Shown: piece after piece, positions 7,859-17,653 of the stretch | Layout: each line of letters begins with the position of its first letter | How positions within the stretch are numbered: the stretch's first letter is position 1 | NCBI GenBank assembly: GCA_029268515.1 | Contig: JAQWNP010000010.1 | Span: 124,001-188,000 of the forward strand | Origin: Phycisphaerales bacterium | Lineage (GTDB): Bacteria > Planctomycetota > Phycisphaerae > Phycisphaerales > SM1A02 | Reading direction: 5' to 3' | DNA length: 64,000 bases | Notes under the pieces: model-generated | Databases searched by the model: none | Told to the model about the DNA's origin: nothing | Seen by the model: the letters and a program-made list of their open reading frames with translations, nothing else | Position numbers and translations under genes: made by a program

Positions 7859-8593
7859 TCAGAACTCTAAGTTTGGATCTCTGATATCGGCAAAGTCGCC
7901 GCTCGGCAGCTGACCCATCGGTCCAGTGAGCATATGGAATATATGCCTGGCAGCATCTTCAGGATTTGGCATATTGGGGGTTCCATAGGCGGCACGAAGT
8001 CTCCCAAAACTGGGGAAGGCCTGATCTTGGTCAAGATCCCGAATCGTCGATTGCATACTGGTATCAATCAAGCCGGGGGCGAGTGACAAGAAATGCGTGT
8101 CTGGATGCTCATTCGCAAAGAGCTTAATCAGCATGACAAAGGTTGCCTTAGAAAGTGCATATCCAGCCCAGCCACTGTGCCCACCGACTGCAGCACCTGA
8201 TGAAATAGCAAGTACAGAGTTGATACGAATTGGTAAATCAAACAAGGTGTTAAGAAGGATCTTGTTCGACCAAACATTCACGTTCATTGTCTGTTTAAGA
8301 TCTGAAGTATCGACCTCTGACATATGAGCAAGCTTACCCAGAATCCCAGCATTTAGAACAACCAAATCAATATGATCAATTGTACGAAGCGCGGTTCGTG
8401 TGCTTGTTGCGATGGAATCAAGTTCCCCGAAATCAACATGGGTAAACTTTAGGCTGTTGCCGTTCATGAGATCCTTCGGCTCGGTTCGCCCCAGTGCGAT
8501 CACCTCATATCCTTGTTCAATAGCAACTGTCGCAATGCCATGGCCTAGCCCACGGTTGCAACCAGTAATCAGTAGCCGCTTTTTTTCTGTCAT
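7859..8593 (-). CDS. Short-chain dehydrogenase/reductase
   Basis: A 244-residue classical SDR oxidoreductase. The nucleotide-binding motif is TGCNRGLG near residue 10 (T-G-x3-G-x-G). 'VVLNAGILG' is the NAG motif near residue 90, a Ser lies in 'LAISSGAAVGG', and the active pair is in 'YALSK' (Y-x3-K) near residue 155. The Arg in the Gly-rich loop hints at NADP(H), but this is weak. After the active site 'LAPGLIDTSM' is the usual PG motif region. The substrate cannot be read from the sequence. The family reduces or oxidises hydroxyl and keto groups in the cytoplasm. It is the first of three leftward genes with short gaps. Confidence 0.88.
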   Translation of the reverse strand: MTEKKRLLITGCNRGLGHGIATVAIEQGYEVIALGRTEPKDLMNGNSLKFTHVDFGELDSIATSTRTALRTIDHIDLVVLNAGILGKLAHMSEVDTSDLKQTMNVNVWSNKILLNTLFDLPIRINSVLAISSGAAVGGHSGWAGYALSKATFVMLIKLFANEHPDTHFLSLAPGLIDTSMQSTIRDLDQDQAFPSFGRLRAAYGTPNMPNPEDAARHIFHMLTGPMGQLPSGDFADIRDPNLEF

Positions 8594-8681
8594 GTACGAA
8601 TGATTCTATAGAAATAAAGAGAGGTGAAATTGATTGATTTGATCTAGCTGAGTTAGTTCATGTTAGTCACAACAAAAAGAG

Positions 8682-11321
8682 CTACTCAAGCGTAGAACCA
8701 AAGTTGATCAGTAAAAGTGAAAAGTCATCCAAGTCAACAAAGCAGTTGTTATCAAAGTCAGCTGTGCAATCAAAGTCCAATTGGCATGGCTCACTGCAAG
8801 CGCCCCACTGGATGAGTAGTATGCTGAAGTCATCAAAGTCGACTTTGCCGTCTCCATTTGCATCACCATCTAGTTTTGGATAGCTCGGTAAAGCGCTCCG
8901 TATATTCCAGGCTAATATTTCTGGCGGCGCATCATCAAGTGGACTCATTGATTCCAGATGAAGCTCAATGAGTTCTAGTGGAAGGTGCTGGATGATTTCA
9001 AACTGAATCGGTAGCTCAGCTTGTTGTCCTGGTTTTAGCACAACTTTGCCATAGACTGGCTTGCCTGCTTCTTGGCCATTGAGGCGAACCGCTGGGTTGG
9101 GTTGTCCCTTGGGGTCATAGGCAATAAATCGATAGGGGAAGACCTCTGTGTTGTCCTCATGATGGTTTCCGACGATCACTTCATCGTCAATCACTACGCC
9201 AACAGCAGGCGTTGCAGGCTTGGGTTCCTTTTCGAAACAGAACCAGCCACGATGAACCAACTTGCCTTCACAGCTATTGACGGCCCCGGTGTCTAGGTTT
9301 AATACCGTCATTTGCCAACATGCAGTATCGCCAAGGCTATTGAGATCTTGTGGTCGGTCAATTTCCACAATGATGTCTTCACATTGTTGTGCTGCCACCA
9401 TAATCGGCAAGGGCCCAGCGGGCGTGAATGTTGTTGGACCATTGGACCCACATCCAGCACCAGCAGGGAGTCCTTGGAAGTCAACAAGGTAGAGGTGGTC
9501 GGTGACGCTGTCGTTGCAGAGTGTGATGGTGACTGTTTTTGATGTATTGCTATAACAAAACGGTGTGACAGGAGGGAGGCCACATTGATCTTTACACTTA
9601 CCTGCACAGCCGGCATTTGCTAAGCCGGCCACCTCAGTGGGATTCAGCACTCGATTAAATATTTCTACCTCATCGATGCGGCCCATGAATTTAGGAATAG
9701 TCCCAGCGGTATAAGGCAGCATTGCGTGGCCGATTAATGTCGGCTCGGTATTTGCCAGTGACCCCAACTCTTCAGTTGGATCATAGGTTGTGGGGTGGGC
9801 AACACCATCAACATAGAAGGTGACGCCATTGGAATTGTCGCGGTCTACGGTAACGGCTACATGGTGCCATCCCATGGTTCCGACAAGGGGGCCCGAGCAA
9901 CAAATAGATGTAAAGGGAGACGAGCCAAGCCCATCGCCAAGTTCAAGGCCCAAATGTGCATCGTGGACAAAGAAGTAATAGCCAACATGTCCGGGGCTAC
10001 GATCATCGACAATCGGGTTTTCTTTGCTGGTGTAACTATCCATATAGATCCACGCATCGATAGAGAAGTCTTGCTTTGCTTGGATATCAATGTCATGAAA
10101 GGCTCTTACGGCACTATCAACACCATTAAATCTGTAGCTCTCGCTGACTTTGCCAACCTGACCTTGGGTGGCATTGAAGGGAATGCCGTCGTAAGCATTA
10201 ATCATTTCCGCAGCGATACCAGACGCTAAGAGTGGATCATCGTCTAGGGGCCACCAAGCGATCATGTCATCTGGGGGATCGACACATGGGCCGCAGCATT
10301 CAGCGGTTTCGCAGCTGGAGCCATTTCCAAGGTACGTGCTCTGATCCAGGCTAAAACAGATCTCTTCACTGACAGTCACGCAGGTAAAGTCATCAAGAAC
10401 TGCGTCGAAGTAACAGCAAGCACCTTGGGCGTCACAAACCGTGTTCTCACACGTGGACCCGATACCAGCAAACACAGAGGAGGGCAGTTCTGCGCACTGG
10501 CTCTCTGAAATAATTGACTGTGACCAAAACAAATCGCCTGGATTGATGTAGCAGCAGCAACCAATGGCAGGACATGTTGCATTTGCGCACGAAATGCCAT
10601 CACCTAGATAGGTTGATTGAGGTTTTAAGAGGCACTCACCTTGGGTCATTTCAGCACAAGCCCAGTTGGTATTGGTAGGGCCTCGCACGGCTTCAGCATC
10701 ACCTACCCAATAGCAGCAGGCACCGGTTGGCGGTGCTTGCACAGCGTGTAGCCTGGCCATGAAGTTATTCGTTACAAAACCAAATGACATGGTGTTCCAG
10801 CCTGGATAGGCTGTGCCATTAGCGTTGTACCACCAGGTAAAGTTACCACTACTTCCGACAGTGGGGGGGTTGGCATAGGCGAGTCCCATGGTGGGGCTCC
10901 AGCCGCCAAGTCCTAACACATTTGTGAATTGGATCGTGAATGTGACATCATCGGGCACGACGATATCCGGAACGCTGAACGAGACTGGAGTACTGCCAAC
11001 AGGTAGGCTGACGTTCGCGGTTGTTTGTTGCCAAAGTAGCGCACTGGGAGCAGCGCCCAGGCCGCCGGCCCAAAGCTGGGCAGTTATATCAGCAGTAACG
11101 ATGGAGTCGCCATGATTCCAAGCCATGGCATCGAACTGCTGAATCTGGCGTTCGGTGCCCGCCAAGCTGAGTGTGTCTCCCCAAACAGCACCACCTTGGT
11201 TTAGAAAGTGGTTACTTGGGTTGGTCATGTTGTCGTAAACAACAGTCTGAGCGCTGGTTATGCCAGCCCAGACAAACGAGGAGACGATGACGGCAACGAT
11301 CGATCGGAGAGTACATTTCAA
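8682..11321 (-). CDS. Secreted LamG protein with Cys-rich repeats and dockerin end
   Basis: An 879-residue exported protein. I choose the TTG at 11321 because GGAGG lies eight bases upstream and the start gives a clean signal peptide (MKCTLRS, hydrophobic core, cut after TSA). An ATG at 11414 adds 31 unlikely residues. After a strand-rich N-terminal domain (about 26-195) come three cysteine-rich repeats of 40-50 residues (about 200-342) beginning G(A/C)CCY and ending 'G-x-G-x-(S/T)C-x4-C'. A LamG/concanavalin-like domain follows (about 355-590, 'FSIDAWIYMDSY'). The last 65 residues hold two dockerin-type calcium loops with 'DANGDGKVDFDDF' and 'DLDDFSLLLINFG'. It is probably a surface or secreted carbohydrate-binding protein; no catalytic domain was seen. 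Confidence 0.85.
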   Translation of the reverse strand: MKCTLRSIVAVIVSSFVWAGITSAQTVVYDNMTNPSNHFLNQGGAVWGDTLSLAGTERQIQQFDAMAWNHGDSIVTADITAQLWAGGLGAAPSALLWQQTTANVSLPVGSTPVSFSVPDIVVPDDVTFTIQFTNVLGLGGWSPTMGLAYANPPTVGSSGNFTWWYNANGTAYPGWNTMSFGFVTNNFMARLHAVQAPPTGACCYWVGDAEAVRGPTNTNWACAEMTQGECLLKPQSTYLGDGISCANATCPAIGCCCYINPGDLFWSQSIISESQCAELPSSVFAGIGSTCENTVCDAQGACCYFDAVLDDFTCVTVSEEICFSLDQSTYLGNGSSCETAECCGPCVDPPDDMIAWWPLDDDPLLASGIAAEMINAYDGIPFNATQGQVGKVSESYRFNGVDSAVRAFHDIDIQAKQDFSIDAWIYMDSYTSKENPIVDDRSPGHVGYYFFVHDAHLGLELGDGLGSSPFTSICCSGPLVGTMGWHHVAVTVDRDNSNGVTFYVDGVAHPTTYDPTEELGSLANTEPTLIGHAMLPYTAGTIPKFMGRIDEVEIFNRVLNPTEVAGLANAGCAGKCKDQCGLPPVTPFCYSNTSKTVTITLCNDSVTDHLYLVDFQGLPAGAGCGSNGPTTFTPAGPLPIMVAAQQCEDIIVEIDRPQDLNSLGDTACWQMTVLNLDTGAVNSCEGKLVHRGWFCFEKEPKPATPAVGVVIDDEVIVGNHHEDNTEVFPYRFIAYDPKGQPNPAVRLNGQEAGKPVYGKVVLKPGQQAELPIQFEIIQHLPLELIELHLESMSPLDDAPPEILAWNIRSALPSYPKLDGDANGDGKVDFDDFSILLIQWGACSEPCQLDFDCTADFDNNCFVDLDDFSLLLINFGSTLE

Positions 11322-11473
11322 CGGTTTGTCCTCCACTCCGTTGTTAGCACTAGCAGCGCGCCCCTGACAGTGCCTGAAGGTACTCATTGAAAGGGGAATG
11401 GTTGGTATAAGCAAGGCAGAACTATAGGAATTAGGTCAGATGTGCCCTCATGCTAAGGAGAGGGCTGTTGAGG

Positions 11474-13012
11474 CTATTCCGCTTGGCGGGGTGTTGCATG
11501 GTGTAACACGGGTTTCGCGGTGGCTTGGCTGTCGCTGTCTGACTGATCTTCCTGGGAATGACCATGGGTTTCTCGAATGAAAAATGAGATGACCAGTGCA
11601 ATTCCTAGGCACACTGGAATCAAAAGCATTGCGATCTTCCAGCTACTGATGGGTATCTTCGTCAACTGTGAGTCTGCACCGTTTGCTGAGCCCGAGACAG
11701 CGCTCCAGATTTCACTGACACGCCAGAGATCTGTATTTGGCGCCAGCGACCAGCTTGCAGCCATGGCTGTGTCATAGGAAATGGCCGTTGCACTCAGTGG
11801 TGGAAGCTGATCGGTGTTCGTTGAAACGGCGCTCAGTAGTTCGCCAAAGCCCCACATCATGAAGGCGCCAAGCATCATGACAATAAAGTTAGTGAATGCG
11901 ACTGCAGTTGCACGGAAGCGACCAGGGCAAACTTCTATCGCATGTGCGAATTGGATGACCTGTGTGCCAGCAAATATGCCTAGTACAAAGAGCACTGCAA
12001 AGGTGCCGATGACCATCAAATTGACACCAAAGAAGATAATAGCGATGACGCTAATTGCTGAGCCAATAATTCCAATCTGAGCAGGCATACGGCGGCGGTG
12101 TATTTTGTCAGATATGAATCCAGCGCAAGGGCCACCAATAATGAAACCAATAAAGAATGCAACCATGCCGCTGGCGGCAACTTTGGGTGTAATGTCAAGT
12201 AGATTGATCAGGAACGAAGTTCCCCAAAGGGAGGCTAGCACTGAGATCGGTAGCCAAAGTGCACCAGCAACGAGGCCAATCATCCAGATTTGAGGATTCA
12301 AAGCTACTTTACGTAAGCCGACGAATAACTCACGAAAACTATGTGGTCCTTGCAGGAACAATACAGTGAACCACTCAGGCCTTCGCGGAATGATCACATA
12401 GATGAGGACTGCTATCACCGTTGAGAGGCAGGCGCAGACAAAGGCGACGTTTCGCCATCCAATCTCATCTTGGAAAAATACCATTGGGGTTTGGGCAATA
12501 ATTCCACCAACACTTCCAAGTGCCACAGTCATGCCCACCAAGAGACCCATTCTCGCAGGTGAGAACCAAACACTGCAGACATAGATGGCACCAACAAATG
12601 CGAAGGCGGATCCCACGCCAATGAAGGCACGAGCAAAACCGAGTGTTGTGAGATCATGAGCGAGGCCCATGAGGAGGCAGCCAATGGCACATAAAATGCA
12701 GGCTATCGGCAGCAGGTACTTTGAGCCATATCGATCAAGCAAGCCGCCAACAACAAGCTGCATGGGTGCGTACGCCCATAAGTACATTGCCCAAGTAAAG
12801 CTCATATCTGCTGAGGTTGCCTTAAATTCTCCTTGGAGTTCCGCTTCAATCGTGCTCCCCATGTCACGCAAGAAGAACTCGAAGAAGTAAAAAAGCGCGC
12901 CAATAAACCAGAAAAGCCAAGCGCGCATTGAGCCACGGTGATGCTCTGCAAGCGCATGAAGCTCTGCAATTTTCGCGTGGTGGTGCTTGGTTGGTTTTTT
13001 TTGGTGCGACAT
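11474..13012 (-). CDS. MFS transporter (first of two related carriers)
   Basis: A 512-residue major facilitator with 12 likely membrane helices. A His-rich N-terminal tail precedes 'WLFWFIGALFYFFEFFLR'. Between helices 2 and 3 stands 'GGLLDRYGSK', the usual G-x3-D-R-x-G type motif. The shape resembles organophosphate/anion-cation symporters, but the substrate is unknown. A periplasmic insert lies near helices 10-12, and the tail is polar. It is clearly related to the carrier at 42156-43460: both open with W-L-F-W and F-F-E-F-F-(L/I)-R and share 'YAPxQLxVGxxxDR(Y/F)G'. It stands alone between a dockerin protein and polyphosphate kinase. Confidence 0.85.
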   Translation of the reverse strand: MSHQKKPTKHHHAKIAELHALAEHHRGSMRAWLFWFIGALFYFFEFFLRDMGSTIEAELQGEFKATSADMSFTWAMYLWAYAPMQLVVGGLLDRYGSKYLLPIACILCAIGCLLMGLAHDLTTLGFARAFIGVGSAFAFVGAIYVCSVWFSPARMGLLVGMTVALGSVGGIIAQTPMVFFQDEIGWRNVAFVCACLSTVIAVLIYVIIPRRPEWFTVLFLQGPHSFRELFVGLRKVALNPQIWMIGLVAGALWLPISVLASLWGTSFLINLLDITPKVAASGMVAFFIGFIIGGPCAGFISDKIHRRRMPAQIGIIGSAISVIAIIFFGVNLMVIGTFAVLFVLGIFAGTQVIQFAHAIEVCPGRFRATAVAFTNFIVMMLGAFMMWGFGELLSAVSTNTDQLPPLSATAISYDTAMAASWSLAPNTDLWRVSEIWSAVSGSANGADSQLTKIPISSWKIAMLLIPVCLGIALVISFFIRETHGHSQEDQSDSDSQATAKPVLHHATPRQAE

Positions 13013-13065
13013 AGGGGGATCCGCAGTGCAAGTGGGGGGCTTTAGTCGCTAAGAGGATATCTACT

Positions 13066-15315
13066 TTATGCCCTTGGGTGTTTGGCTGGATTAGATGTTA
13101 TTTTATCTTCAGGCATTCGCTTGGATGCATTTGTCGCCGCCAGGGCATCTTCGCATAATACTTCGAAGGATCCAATTGCTCCAAGCGTTCTATCCTGATG
13201 CTCGTCAGCTGGGGTTCGTTTCTTATAGACGCCGTCATCCTGCATTTCCCATGAGTCACGGCGATCGGCTGCTGAGACCTCAAGAATGCGTAGAAGACGT
13301 TGGCGTGCGGCCTGGTCTTCAACCGGGGTGATGATCTCAACTCGGTTGGTTAGGTTGCGTGACATCCAGTCAGCCGAGCCGATGAACCAGTGACCATCCA
13401 ATGGTGCCTTTTGGCCATTGCTGAAGTGAAAAATTCTGGTGTGCTCTAAGAAGCGGCCAATAATTGAGAGTACCTGGATGTTCTCGGATACGCCCGGAAT
13501 TCCAGCTCGTAGGCAGCAGAATCCTCGAACAATCAAAGTGATCTTAACGCCAGCTTGTGATGCCTCATAAAGCCGTCTAATGATCCCCATGTCTTCTAAT
13601 TGGTTCATCTTTGCAATGATTCGAGCTGGTCGCCCAGCCTTCGCATGAGCAATTTCGGCATCAATGAGTTCATAGAATTCATGTCGCATCGTGACTGGTG
13701 CAACGAGGATCTTTTGGTAATGCCGGTTCAGGGATCTTCCAGTTAAGTAGTTAAAAATACTGACAATATCATCCGTGATTTTAGCATCACATGTCAGAAG
13801 TCCAAGATCGGTATAAAGCTGGGCAGTACCTGGGTGGTAGTTCCCTGTGCCAACATGCGCGTAGCACTGAAGTCCATCTTGTTCTCGGCGTACAACCAAT
13901 GAACACTTACTGTGGATTTTTAGGCCCACGACACCGTATGCAACATGAACACCGTTCTTTTCAAGATGTCTCGCAAGATGAACATTCTTGTCTTCATCAA
14001 ACCGAGCCCTTAGTTCAACCAAGCATGCAACTTGTTTTCCATCTTGCGCAGCTTTAATCAAACTATCTATAAATGGTGAGTCAGCGGAGGTTCGATAGAG
14101 TGTCTGTTTAATAGCTAATACATGCGGGTCACTGGCTGCTGCCGCAATGAAGCGTTCAATGGATGCAGTAAACGACTCGTACGGATGGTTGACCAGAATG
14201 TCTCGCTCACGAATAGTGGCAAAGATATTGTCGTCCTCACTTCTGAGCCGTGGTGGTAGCGTGGGGCGCCACTGATTTTCCTTTAGGTCCGGGCGATCGA
14301 TGGAATACAGTTCGCCTAGTGTCTCTTCGGATGGTCCGTCATAGATGTAGACATCACTATTCTCAAGTTCAAGCTCCTCTTGAAGGAGCTTCATGATTGA
14401 GTCTGACGGATGGGATCTCGTTTCAAGTCGGACAGGCTCTGCCAATCGCCGAATGCGCAGTGAAGCCTCAACTGATTCAAGAAGATCTTCAACCTCATCA
14501 TCACCCATATCGAGGCCAACCCCACGGGTGACGCGGAAAGACATGATGTCTGCAACCTCAAGACCTGGGAAAACAAGTGATAGATTGTGTTGAATAACCT
14601 CTTCGATAGTAATCAGTCGTGCTTCTTTGAAATCCTTGATTTCGCCGATTTGTCCATCACTACGAATAGCGATCAAGCGGGGTAGTGAATCGGGAACCTT
14701 CAGTCGAGCGAAGAGTCTTTCACTACGTCCAGACTGGGATAGAAGCACGCCAAGATTATGTGAGAGATTTGAAATGAAAGGGAATCGGTGTCCCGGATCG
14801 ACAGCGAGTGGCGTGAGAATGGGGAAGACGTTGGCATGGCACCAGGTGCTCACACGGTTGCGCTCACCTATCTCAAGCTGCTCATAAGAGATCAGGTGTA
14901 TTCCTTCGCTAACTAACTTTGGTCGAAGTTGTTCAGACCAACACCGTTCTTGATTTCGTTGGAGTTGCTCAATGATTGGCCTGACAGCTTCAATTTGTTC
15001 CCGAACGGTAAGGCCGTCATGAGAGACACGATCTACATCTGTCTCAAGCCGTTTTCTCAAAAGCGCCATTCGCTTCATAAAAAACTCATTGAGGTTTGAT
15101 AAACTGATAGAAAGAAATTTGAGGCGCTCAAGTAATGGTGTTGAAGCGTCGACTGCCTCAGCGAGCACTCGCTCATTAAATCGAAGCCAAGAGAGATCAC
15201 GTCCGAGATATAAATCTGGACTGTCTAGCGATTTGTTATGCTCCAGATTTGCAGCGGTCTCTTGGCGAGCATCTCGGACCGCTTTTGGGTTGGCAGCATC
15301 TTGATATGAGTCCAT
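13066..15315 (-). CDS. ppk1: Polyphosphate kinase 1
   Basis: A 749-residue enzyme that makes inorganic polyphosphate reversibly from the terminal phosphate of ATP. The N-domain begins 'LGRDLSWLRFNERVL' (about residue 38), and the head domain has 'PILTPLAVDPGHRFPFI'. The two phospholipase-D-like C-domains carry 'YRTSADSPFIDSL', 'CLVELRARFDEDKN' and the catalytic 'LKIHSK' with His468. 'GTGNYHPGTA' and 'NRVEIITPV' are further family blocks. It is somewhat longer than the usual 690-720 residues because of about 30 extra residues at each end. It is divergent from an MFS gene at 15421. No phosphate-responsive operator was identified. Confidence 0.95.
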   Translation of the reverse strand: MDSYQDAANPKAVRDARQETAANLEHNKSLDSPDLYLGRDLSWLRFNERVLAEAVDASTPLLERLKFLSISLSNLNEFFMKRMALLRKRLETDVDRVSHDGLTVREQIEAVRPIIEQLQRNQERCWSEQLRPKLVSEGIHLISYEQLEIGERNRVSTWCHANVFPILTPLAVDPGHRFPFISNLSHNLGVLLSQSGRSERLFARLKVPDSLPRLIAIRSDGQIGEIKDFKEARLITIEEVIQHNLSLVFPGLEVADIMSFRVTRGVGLDMGDDEVEDLLESVEASLRIRRLAEPVRLETRSHPSDSIMKLLQEELELENSDVYIYDGPSEETLGELYSIDRPDLKENQWRPTLPPRLRSEDDNIFATIRERDILVNHPYESFTASIERFIAAAASDPHVLAIKQTLYRTSADSPFIDSLIKAAQDGKQVACLVELRARFDEDKNVHLARHLEKNGVHVAYGVVGLKIHSKCSLVVRREQDGLQCYAHVGTGNYHPGTAQLYTDLGLLTCDAKITDDIVSIFNYLTGRSLNRHYQKILVAPVTMRHEFYELIDAEIAHAKAGRPARIIAKMNQLEDMGIIRRLYEASQAGVKITLIVRGFCCLRAGIPGVSENIQVLSIIGRFLEHTRIFHFSNGQKAPLDGHWFIGSADWMSRNLTNRVEIITPVEDQAARQRLLRILEVSAADRRDSWEMQDDGVYKKRTPADEHQDRTLGAIGSFEVLCEDALAATNASKRMPEDKITSNPAKHPRA

Positions 15316-15420
15316 GCGTTTTTTTTACATCCCTTCTGGTAGAGCAGAAATTATACTCTCCAGCTATGCTTTTCCGGGGCCTCTTGTACTGAAGCGAAGT
15401 GATGAAGTGAGGAATGCCCA

Positions 15421-16806
15421 TTGAGCGATAGTCCATCAAACTCTGTAGAAGGGGCACTGGTTCTAGCTCGACTGGATCGTATCCCAATATGGCCCTATCG
15501 AAGGTCATTATTGGTCATTGTTGGTTTCGGGTTCTTTTTCTGTTTTTTTGACATCATCACAATCGGTGCCGTGATTCCCGTGCTCAAAACGCAGTGGGAC
15601 GTATCAGATTCACTACTCGCCTGGACGATAACGGCGAGCTTAGTCGGTTATGTCATCGGTGAATTTATTGTTGGTCGTATCGCTGATCGCTTTGGGCGGC
15701 GACTGGCATTGTATATCTCTGTTACGTTCTTCTCTGTCGGGTCGATCTTATCTGCGACCAGTCCAAGTCTTTGGTGGTTGGTGGGATGGCGGTTGATGTC
15801 TGGGATGGGAATTGGTGCTGAGCTCTCCAGTACCACAACCTATTTGGGTGAAATGGCGCCAAGGAAGATTCGTGGGCATGTGACGGCGATTGGCGTTGGG
15901 TGTGGTTTTCTTGGATTTGCAGTGGTTCCATTTATTTCAATGGCCTTGATCCCTAACTTTGACTGGGGATGGAGAGCGATTTTCATTATCGGTGGCATCA
16001 TTGGAATTTTTATTTTTATCATGCGTCGCAGAATGCCAGAGACGCCGCGATGGCTTGTTGCTCACGGTAGGGTAGAGGAAGCAGAAAAAATTATTGCCGC
16101 TGCAGAAATCCTTGCCGAGAAGAGACTCAAGAAAAAATTGCCCAAGCCGTTGGAAAAACGGCCGACGTTGGTTGCGAATAAGCACTGGCTGAATTTATTG
16201 AAGCCACCGTATTTGATATGGGTCATTTTATTTAGTGGAATTTGGAGCGCGTACTACATTGGTAATTATGCATGGTTGACACTGACGCCTCAGCTATACC
16301 AAAATCACGGCATTTCATTACCAGCTGCGTTTTTTGTGCAGGGATGTACTTCACTTGGTTTCGTGTTTGGAGCAATTCTAGCAGTGTTTCTAGGTGATCG
16401 AATCGAGCGGAAGTGGCTCGCATCCATCATTGCTTTGTTGTGGTGCGTTTGTCTTCTGTTGGTTGGATGGTTCCCATCTATATGGATCATCATGGTATGC
16501 GGATTTGCGGCCAGTACATCGATTGCTATTTTTATTCCTATCGTCTACACCTATACGGCGGAAACATTCCCAGTATGGGGACGAGCAACAGGCATTTCAA
16601 TGACTGACGGTATCGGTCACATTACAGCAGCGTTTTGCGGTCAGATTATCTTTGGAATAAGTGCAATTTATGAGTCATCAGGTTACTCATTTCAGGCAGC
16701 ATTTACGGTGATGGCAATCAGTGGTTTGCTGACGGTTTTCCTGCTTTTGTTTGGGCCATGTAAAACAGGTCAATCTTTAGATGATGCAGGCTCGCTTGTC
16801 TCGTAG
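15421..16806 (+). CDS. MFS transporter, sugar-porter/AAHS type
   Basis: A 461-residue major facilitator starting at TTG; a nearby ATG at 15416 reads into a stop after five codons, so TTG is the best choice, with GAGG upstream. Twelve helices are likely. Motifs typical of the sugar-porter and aromatic-acid:H+ group are present: 'GRIADRFGRR' between helices 2 and 3, 'PRWLVAHGRVEEAEKI' after helix 6, and 'YTAETFPVWGRATG' late in the protein. The substrate is not clear; sugars or aromatic and other organic acids are the usual choices. The gene is divergent from ppk1 and followed by a TauE/SafE gene after 57 bases. Confidence 0.88.
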   Translation: MSDSPSNSVEGALVLARLDRIPIWPYRRSLLVIVGFGFFFCFFDIITIGAVIPVLKTQWDVSDSLLAWTITASLVGYVIGEFIVGRIADRFGRRLALYISVTFFSVGSILSATSPSLWWLVGWRLMSGMGIGAELSSTTTYLGEMAPRKIRGHVTAIGVGCGFLGFAVVPFISMALIPNFDWGWRAIFIIGGIIGIFIFIMRRRMPETPRWLVAHGRVEEAEKIIAAAEILAEKRLKKKLPKPLEKRPTLVANKHWLNLLKPPYLIWVILFSGIWSAYYIGNYAWLTLTPQLYQNHGISLPAAFFVQGCTSLGFVFGAILAVFLGDRIERKWLASIIALLWCVCLLLVGWFPSIWIIMVCGFAASTSIAIFIPIVYTYTAETFPVWGRATGISMTDGIGHITAAFCGQIIFGISAIYESSGYSFQAAFTVMAISGLLTVFLLLFGPCKTGQSLDDAGSLVS

Positions 16807-16863
16807 TGGGATCTATGCCATTAAGTTTGCACCTCATCGTAACTGGGTCTAGTCTGCATACAC

Positions 16864-17652
16864 ATGCTTATTGAGATATTTGGATACTTGGCTCTTGGAA
16901 TTGTGGCAGGCCTACTTGGTGGAATTCTGGGTATTGGTGGTTCAGTTGTTCTGATTCCTGTATTGAACCTGATTTTCGGTTTCGGCTTCCATCTGTCACA
17001 AGCTGCTGCCATGACTGTCAATCCATTTATTGCAGCTCCTGCAGCATGGGAGCACGGCCGAGCTGGATACATTAATTGGCCAATATTCTGGAGATGTTTG
17101 CCCAGCGGAATCTTGTTCATCATTTCTGCTGCGATCTTAAGCAATTACATTCCTGCTATTTATCTTCAGTTCATTTTTGGTCTTTTTCTTGTCTGGGTGT
17201 TTATTGATGGCCTGGTCAAGTTAGTTCGGAAACGAACGGAAGTTCAGAAAAACGTTCGCGATGCAAATTGGTGGCGATGTTCATTAGTTGGTGGGATTAC
17301 GGGCGCTTTTTCAGGTCTGTTGGGTATCGGTGGTGGTCTTGCAACGGTGCCACTTCTGCAGAAGTTGTGCGGCCTTTCACTGAAAACAGCTATTGGCACC
17401 TCATCTGCGATCATGATTCTGACGACGACCTGTGGGGCGTTAGCAAAGAACATAAGTCTCAGTGAAAAGATTGCTGATGGTTCGACCGTCAATGGCCTCA
17501 CCTCTATAAGTATTGCGGTGTGGCTCATTCCGACAGGCATTATTGGTGCACTCATTGGTGCACATCTATGCCACATACTTCCAAATCGAACGGTGCGATC
17601 GCTCTTTCTGATATTAGTCGCAATAGCGGCAGTCAAGATGTTAGTGCCTTAA
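16864..17652 (+). CDS. TauE/SafE-family sulfite/anion exporter
   Basis: A 262-residue membrane protein with about eight helices. It has the two related halves of this family: 'GLLGGILGIGGSVVLIPVL' near residues 15-35 and 'GAFSGLLGIGGGLATVPLL' near residues 145-165, each a G-G-x-(L/I)-G-I-G-G motif. Members export sulfite, sulfoacetate and related organosulfur anions; the actual substrate is not shown here. The stop is one base before the ATG of the FUSC-like gene, so the pair is co-transcribed. No good ribosome site is visible upstream. Confidence 0.88.
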   Translation: MLIEIFGYLALGIVAGLLGGILGIGGSVVLIPVLNLIFGFGFHLSQAAAMTVNPFIAAPAAWEHGRAGYINWPIFWRCLPSGILFIISAAILSNYIPAIYLQFIFGLFLVWVFIDGLVKLVRKRTEVQKNVRDANWWRCSLVGGITGAFSGLLGIGGGLATVPLLQKLCGLSLKTAIGTSSAIMILTTTCGALAKNISLSEKIADGSTVNGLTSISIAVWLIPTGIIGALIGAHLCHILPNRTVRSLFLILVAIAAVKMLVP

Positions 17653-17653
17653 T

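Noticed and set aside
9795-10229. Rightward 144-codon frame
   Set aside because: Antisense to the LamG domain of a clear secreted protein; no ribosome site or family features.
11444-11465. GCCCTC/GAGGGC inverted repeat after the MFS gene as a terminator
   Set aside because: The loop is ten bases and no T-run follows on either strand, so it is too weak to call.
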